In this document: piece after piece, positions 57,967-64,000 of the stretch
How positions within the stretch are numbered: position 1 is the first letter of the stretch
How the letters are laid out: each line of letters begins with the position of its first letter
Assembly: GCA_937923255.1 (NCBI GenBank)
Contig: CALAIL010000048.1
Location: 1-64,000 of the forward strand
Direction of reading: 5' to 3'
Length of the DNA: 64,000 nucleotides
From: an uncultured Propionivibrio sp.
GTDB lineage: Bacteria; Pseudomonadota; Gammaproteobacteria; Burkholderiales; Rhodocyclaceae
Position numbers and translations under genes: made by a program
The notes under the pieces: generated by a model
What the model saw: the letters and a program-made list of their open reading frames with translations, nothing else
The model's database searches: none
What the model was told of the DNA's origin: nothing

Positions 57967-59240
57967 ACCATCTAACCAACGCCCCGACTGCCGAGCAACC
58001 GGTCATTCTTGGCGGCAATCCGGCCGTCACACTGGATCAGGAGGCCGCCAACCGCTGGCCCGTCCTGACGACGGACGATGAGCGGGCGGTCATCCAAATC
58101 CTGCGTGATGGCGACATTTCAACTCATCCCGTGATTCGGCAACTGGAACAGGATTACCGAGAATTTTCGGGTCTGCCCTATGCGCTTGCACACTGTAACG
58201 GCACGTCGGCGCTGATGGCTGCTTTCTGGGCGATCGGCCTTCAGCCAGGAGATGAAGTGTTGGTGCCTTCGGCCACTTTTTGGGCATCTGTTCTCCCGTT
58301 GGTCTGGCTGGGCGCCGTGCCGGTTTTTTGCGAAAGCGAACCCGAACGGCTCGGCCTCGATCCGGTCGATATGGAAAAAAGGATCACCGCGCGCACCAAG
58401 GCCATCGTTGTCGTGCATTTGTGGGGCATGCCGTCAAAAATGACAGAAATCAAAGCCCTGGCGAAAAAACATCACCTCAAAATCATCGAAGACGCATCGC
58501 ACGCACAAGGCGCCTCATGGCGGGGCCAGGCGTGCGGCACCCTGGGCGATATTGCCGTGTTCAGCCTGCAAGGCGGCAAACTGGCGCCCGCCGGCGAAGG
58601 CGGCATGCTGTTGTGCAAGGATAGGGATTATTGGGAGCGTGCGGTCTGCTTTGGCGATATTACCCGCATCATCGAACTGGAAACGCCCGCGCGCCGCTTT
58701 GCCGCCACCAGCTTCGGTATCAAGACGCGAATTGCGCCTGTCTCCGCTGCCATCGCCCGCACCCAACTGGCCAGGCTCGCCGAAAACAACCAACTTCGCA
58801 ACAGCAATCTGCAATACCTCTCAGCCGGGCTGGAAGCCTTGGGCATTCATACCTTTCTCCCCCCGCCCCATATCGAACGGGTCTATTTTGAATATCTGGT
58901 CAGACCCGATTTCGCTTCGATTGGCTTGTCGAAACAATCTTTCATCAAGGCGCTACAGGCGGAAGGCTGCCTGGCCGCCCTGCCCCGCTACCCGCTGCTG
59001 CATCAGCAGCCCTTCTTCACTGAAGGGGCATTCATGGCAGTCATGCGTCCCCAGGGCGGACAAACACCGGATTATTCGTCGGTGTCACTTCCCGTCACCG
59101 AGGCCGCCAACGATAGCATGATGAAACTCCCTTCTTTTCCCTGGGCTTCACGTGAATTGCTGGATCAGTATCTAACGGCATTCGAGAAAGTGATTCGGCA
59201 CGCTGACAAAATCGCCCGGCACTTCGACGAAAAAAGATGA
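57963..59240 (+). CDS. DegT/DnrJ/EryC1/StrS-family aminotransferase
   Basis: A 425-residue PLP enzyme. It shows the NGTSAL substrate/PLP segment (about residue 79), the Asp of EDASHAQGA (about residue 178) that contacts the pyridine nitrogen, and the Schiff-base lysine Lys206 in FSLQGGKLAPAGEGGM. Members aminate keto-sugars on nucleotides or, less often, small keto compounds. No nucleotide-sugar genes are nearby; its coupled partner is the GlpD-like oxidase. Its start overlaps that gene and its stop overlaps the next. Confidence 0.88.
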   Translation: MNHLTNAPTAEQPVILGGNPAVTLDQEAANRWPVLTTDDERAVIQILRDGDISTHPVIRQLEQDYREFSGLPYALAHCNGTSALMAAFWAIGLQPGDEVLVPSATFWASVLPLVWLGAVPVFCESEPERLGLDPVDMEKRITARTKAIVVVHLWGMPSKMTEIKALAKKHHLKIIEDASHAQGASWRGQACGTLGDIAVFSLQGGKLAPAGEGGMLLCKDRDYWERAVCFGDITRIIELETPARRFAATSFGIKTRIAPVSAAIARTQLARLAENNQLRNSNLQYLSAGLEALGIHTFLPPPHIERVYFEYLVRPDFASIGLSKQSFIKALQAEGCLAALPRYPLLHQQPFFTEGAFMAVMRPQGGQTPDYSSVSLPVTEAANDSMMKLPSFPWASRELLDQYLTAFEKVIRHADKIARHFDEKR

Positions 59241-59617
59241 TCCGGCTAAATGGGCGTGCGCTGTACCCCTTCCTGAATGTCGTCTTTCATGGGGTGCACA
59301 TTTCGATCATCCTTTTCGCCCTGCTTGGCTGGGTGCTGCCCTCGCTGCGACAACTGCATCTTGCCCTGCTTGGGCTGACTCTAGGCTCATGGTTCATTCT
59401 TGGACAATGGCTGGGAATCGGTTATTGCCCCATTTCGGATATGCACTGGAAGCTTAAGGAATCCTTCGGTGAAGGACGCCCCGAAGGAACGTACATCCAC
59501 TACGTACTGCAGAAACTAACCGGCAAAACACTGAGCTCTCCGCGCGTAGACAAAATGACTACGCGGGTAACGCTGTCGCTTGCGGCCTTATCGCTCACAC
59601 TGTGGCTGCTGGGGTAA
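59237..59617 (+). CDS. Small membrane protein, DUF2784-like
   Basis: A 126-residue protein with four hydrophobic helices. The order LHLALLGLTLGSWFILG, then GYCPISDMHWKLKESFG, with a C-terminal helix, resembles DUF2784 proteins, which have a CPL-type motif at this place. Similarity is from memory and modest. It is coupled by a 4-nt overlap to the aminotransferase, so it likely works with it at the membrane, for example as an anchor or exporter. Confidence 0.6.
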   Translation: MIRLNGRALYPFLNVVFHGVHISIILFALLGWVLPSLRQLHLALLGLTLGSWFILGQWLGIGYCPISDMHWKLKESFGEGRPEGTYIHYVLQKLTGKTLSSPRVDKMTTRVTLSLAALSLTLWLLG

Positions 59618-59639
59618 CGGATAAATAGCTTGTGGACAC

Positions 59640-59762
59640 CGCCTCTGAAACCCGCGTGGATAAAGGGTTTCCGGACAGGTGCCTGGAGATGCCCGATTGA
59701 CGCGGACTTCAGGGCGCCCTCCCCGGAGATGCCCTAAATACGCGGGCTGGCGAGGTGCGGTG
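59640..59762. repeat. Hairpin array D (~40-bp period)
   Basis: Modules start at 59665, 59704 and 59744. The flanking words match the other arrays closely: CCCGCGTGGATAAAGGG (59650-59667) is shared with array B, and CCCTAAATACGCGGGCTGG (59732-59750) with array A. It lies between convergent genes (the DUF2784-like gene and the ClC gene). Confidence 0.85.
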
Positions 59763-59776
59763 ACATTGGCAAAGTG

Positions 59777-61273
59777 TCAGGCTTGGCGCTGGCGGTCAAT
59801 CATCTGGTTGGCAAGACTCAGATAAAGCGGTGGTGAAATGAAGCGGGAAACAGTCGAAGCGATCAGGGCAGCGGCCATCAGTTCAAACACGATGGGGTAA
59901 CCCTCGACCATTTCCATGACGATGATGAAGGCGGTGATCGGCGCCCGCGTGGCGGCGGAAAGAAAGCCGACCATGCAGAGAACGATGAGGGCGCTGGGCA
60001 GCACGGCGCCGATTAGCGTGCCAGAAAACAGCGCGCTGATGTTCTGCCCCAGTCCCGCGCCGATAGCCAGCGACGGGGCGAAAATGCCGCCGGGCAGGCC
60101 GGAAAGATAGGCGGAAACGGTGGCAACGAACTTGGCCAGACCGAAGAACCATGGGATATCACCGTGGCCGTCAAGGATCGCATGGGTTTCGGTATAGCCG
60201 CTGCCCCAGGTCAGCCCGCCGCAGGCCCAGCCGAGCGTAGCGATGAACAGGCCGATCAGCGCGGCAAAAACGTAGGGATGTTCGGCACGCAGCCGGGCGA
60301 ACGGCCCGCGCCAGCCGGCGCCCCCCAGCACCAGTATACGGGCGAACAGACCGCCGGCCACGCCGCTAGCGACGGCACAGACCAGCACGGCGAGCAGCAG
60401 TCCGCCATCGGCCAGATAAACGTGTCCGTAATAGGCGTGATCGCCAAGCAAACTTTTGGCGAGCATTCCGGCAAGCGCAATGGCGGCAATCAGAACGCCG
60501 GACATGCGCGATTCGACATTGCGGAATAATTCTTCCAGCGCAAAAGCGATGCCGGCCAGCGGCGTATTGAAGGCCGCCGCAATGCCCGCCGCGCCGCCGG
60601 CCACGAGCAGATGGTGGCGCTGGATGCGCAGCGTCGCCGGCAGAAAGCGTTCGGCCGCCGCCATCAGGCAGGCGCCCACCTGCACGGTCGGCCCTTCGCG
60701 TCCAAAGGAAAAGCCCGCGCCTACCGCAGCAACGCCAATGAGCACCTTGCCGAAAGCGATGCGCAGCGAGACCAGCGGCCTCCAGACATTAACGACAGCG
60801 TACGGCCGACGCAGTTCGGCGATGACTTGTGGAATCCCCGAACCTTCCGCCCCCTGAAACCAGCGCCGCGTCACCCAGAGCAGCCCCGCGCCGGCCAGCG
60901 GCGAGATCAGGAATGGGGCCCACGGATAGCGGCCGGTTAATTCGATGAAAAGATGGGCGGCTTTATCGGTCAGCAGGGCAAAGCCAACGGCCGCCAGACC
61001 GACGGCCAGCGAGGCCAACCAGAATGCGCTGCGCCCCAGCCAGACACGCGACTGCGCCAGCAGATACGGCCAGCGCCGGCGCAGATCAGCCTGAATCAGC
61101 GCCACGTACCGCGCCAAAGGCGTCGCCCGCATCACTTGGGCATCCGGGTCGAATGAGGCGGTATTTTCTGCATCGGAATCGCCCGTCTCGGCAGTTTCCG
61201 CCTCGGCGCGCACGGCGTCCGCATGATCCGCGCTCCTGTCCGGATCTTGGCTTTTACGCCCGTCGGCATTCAT
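59777..61273 (-). CDS. ClC-family chloride channel/antiporter
   Basis: A 498-residue membrane protein. Family selectivity motifs are GSGIPQ (about residue 142), GREGPTVQVG (about residue 188) and GGIFAPSLAIG (about residue 395). The Glu of GREGP is the proton-gating residue, which suggests H+/Cl- exchange. It lacks C-terminal CBS domains. The N-terminal 50 residues are acidic and unrelated. Last gene of the tadA-ldt-clc unit. Confidence 0.92.
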   Translation of the reverse strand: MNADGRKSQDPDRSADHADAVRAEAETAETGDSDAENTASFDPDAQVMRATPLARYVALIQADLRRRWPYLLAQSRVWLGRSAFWLASLAVGLAAVGFALLTDKAAHLFIELTGRYPWAPFLISPLAGAGLLWVTRRWFQGAEGSGIPQVIAELRRPYAVVNVWRPLVSLRIAFGKVLIGVAAVGAGFSFGREGPTVQVGACLMAAAERFLPATLRIQRHHLLVAGGAAGIAAAFNTPLAGIAFALEELFRNVESRMSGVLIAAIALAGMLAKSLLGDHAYYGHVYLADGGLLLAVLVCAVASGVAGGLFARILVLGGAGWRGPFARLRAEHPYVFAALIGLFIATLGWACGGLTWGSGYTETHAILDGHGDIPWFFGLAKFVATVSAYLSGLPGGIFAPSLAIGAGLGQNISALFSGTLIGAVLPSALIVLCMVGFLSAATRAPITAFIIVMEMVEGYPIVFELMAAALIASTVSRFISPPLYLSLANQMIDRQRQA

Positions 61274-61303
61274 AAAGCGCTTTCATTTCCGGCCAACGCC
61301 TCC

Positions 61304-62978
<1,675 letters not shown>

Positions 62979-63146
62979 ATGAACCCCAAGCGAATGGATG
63001 CAGACCTTCCCGCTCGCCTGTCCGCGCTGTCGCCTGACAGGCGCTTGCCTTATTCGGCGATCCGCACCAGCGCGGCAATGCGCCTGGTCTGGTGCGCCGG
63101 CGCACTGCTGATGCTCTGGTTATGTGTTTTCTGGGCACTGGATTGA
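62979..63146 (+). CDS. Small single-pass membrane protein
   Basis: A 55-residue protein: a charged N-terminal half with Arg and Asp residues, then one hydrophobic helix (LVWCAGALLMLWLCVFWAL) at the end. No known domain. It ends 9 nt before the metal ABC ATPase and AGGAG (63147-63151) for that gene directly follows its stop, so it is a true operon member or leader frame. Confidence 0.55.
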   Translation: MNPKRMDADLPARLSALSPDRRLPYSAIRTSAAMRLVWCAGALLMLWLCVFWALD

Positions 63147-63155
63147 GGAGCGGCA

Positions 63156-63995
63156 ATGAGACCTGACTCAACGATTGCCCCGGCCGCGCCGCCCATTGTG
63201 CGTTTCGATAATCTGACGCTGGGCTATCAGCGGCATCCGGCGGTGCACCATCTGCACGGCGACATCGCCGCCGGCAGCCTGCTTGCTATCGTCGGCCCGA
63301 ATGGCGCCGGCAAGTCGACGCTGCTCAAAGGCATCGTCGGCGATATTGCGCCGATGGAAGGGCGTGTAAGGTTACACGGCGTCGAACGCCGGAATATTGC
63401 CTATCTCACCCAGCAGTCCGGCGTCGATACGGCTTTCCCCATCGTCGTCCATGATTTCGTCGCCTTGGGGCTATGGCACGAATTCGGCGCTTTCCGCGGT
63501 CTTAACCGAGCAGCGCAACGACGCATTGAAGCGGCCATCGCTGCTGTTGGGCTGGAGGGGCTGGAAAACCGGCCGATCGGGCATCTTTCCGGCGGACAAT
63601 TGCAACGCGCGCGTTTTGCCCGACTGACACTGCAAGATTCCCCGTTGGTGCTGCTCGACGAACCCTATAGCGGCATCGACGCCAGTTCCGCGCGCGATCT
63701 GGCGGCGTTGATTCAACGCTGGAACGCTGAGGGGCGCACCATCGTCAGCGTCCTGCACGATCTTGAACACGTGCGCCGCGATTATCCGCAAACCTTGCTG
63801 CTGGCGCGCGAGGCGGTCGCCTGGGGCGCGACAGCCGAGGTTCTCAGCGAAGCCCATCTGGCGCGGGCACGCCGTTTGGCCGAAACGGCGAGTGCAACAG
63901 CCAGCCGTAGCGAAGCGGAAATTTGTCATGCCAATGCTGTCGGCAGCGAACATTCGCCCCTGGAAAACCGGAGAAATGCGCATGAGCCTCGCTGA
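63156..63995 (+). CDS. Zinc/manganese-type ABC transporter ATPase
   Basis: A 279-residue ATPase of the metal-chelate branch. Walker A GPNGAGKST (about residue 47), Q-loop TQQSG, signature HLSGGQLQRAR (about residue 145), Walker B VLLDEPYSGID and switch HDLEHV. Similar to the AztA-type zinc and the Mn/Zn permease ATPases. A C-terminal tail of about 40 polar residues is outside the domain. It overlaps the next gene. Confidence 0.9.
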   Translation: MRPDSTIAPAAPPIVRFDNLTLGYQRHPAVHHLHGDIAAGSLLAIVGPNGAGKSTLLKGIVGDIAPMEGRVRLHGVERRNIAYLTQQSGVDTAFPIVVHDFVALGLWHEFGAFRGLNRAAQRRIEAAIAAVGLEGLENRPIGHLSGGQLQRARFARLTLQDSPLVLLDEPYSGIDASSARDLAALIQRWNAEGRTIVSVLHDLEHVRRDYPQTLLLAREAVAWGATAEVLSEAHLARARRLAETASATASRSEAEICHANAVGSEHSPLENRRNAHEPR

Positions 63996-64000
63996 TGTTC
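63982..64000 (+). CDS. Start of metal ABC permease (partial, cut by window end)
   Basis: Only the first codons (MSLADV) are inside the window. GGAG (63970-63973) is 8 nt upstream of this ATG; another in-frame ATG at 63976 is too close to it. The product is inferred from gene order only. Confidence 0.5.

Overview
The window looks like chromosomal DNA of a betaproteobacterium. The best evidence is gene order: leuC-(entericidin)-leuD-leuB-asd-fimV-truA-trpF-trpB-trpA-folC-SPOR protein-cvpA-purF is a hallmark betaproteobacterial series. The groups prfB/lysS and ygfZ / mltG-tmk-holB-pilZ-tatD agree with it. I cannot fix genus or family. By eye the base composition is moderately GC-rich, with a few clearly AT-rich patches.

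Layout. 1-275: an array of ~40-bp-period hairpins. 276-3419: a sodium-coupled amino-acid symporter divergent from a DegQ/MucD-type protease. 3613-9482: aroC and the leucine genes, then asd. 9645-12560: fimV. 13060-16846: truA-trpF, then trpBA behind its own promoter and what looks like a Trp-codon leader peptide with alternating stems. accD, which usually lies between trpA and folC, is not there. 17097-21442: folC, a SPOR protein, cvpA, purF. 21578-22644: an insertion sequence with an exact 8-bp target duplication and a disrupted transposase. 22757-31360: a methyltransferase-like protein and a carbohydrate-acid block (SDR dehydrogenase, PfkB kinase, Gfo/Idh/MocA oxidoreductase, medium-chain dehydrogenase lacking its structural zinc cysteines, and a complete DctPQM TRAP transporter). 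31443-31848: a second hairpin array. 31918-36646 (minus): asnS, lysS, an AT-rich lipoprotein gene, and prfB with its +1 frameshift site. 36777-40187 (minus): an MFS protein, a YdgA-type protein and a small secreted protein. 40253-48345 (minus): a second sugar-acid block (manD/rspA, dlgD-like reductase, four-gene ABC importer, SMP-30 lactonase), next to a decayed GntR regulator. 49311-49494: third hairpin array. 49517-54406 (minus): ankyrin protein, tatD, pilZ, holB, tmk, mltG; ygfZ diverges. 56431-59617: a tight three-gene unit (GlpD-like flavoprotein, DegT-type aminotransferase, small membrane protein) of unknown job. 59640-59762: fourth hairpin array. 59777-62358 (minus): ClC transporter, L,D-transpeptidase, tadA. 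62979-64000: a small membrane protein, a zinc/manganese-type ABC ATPase and the first codons of its permease.

How the parts fit. The first 21 kb is housekeeping biosynthesis (aromatic, leucine, lysine/threonine branch, tryptophan, folate, purine). The two carbohydrate blocks each pair a high-affinity importer with oxidoreductases for aldonic, hexuronic or diketo-sugar acids, so the organism probably scavenges sugar acids. The features I find most worth following are the four hairpin arrays, all at gene 3' ends and three of them between convergent genes; the candidate trpBA attenuator; and the GlpD-like/DegT/membrane cassette, whose flavoprotein lacks an arginine conserved in true GlpD.
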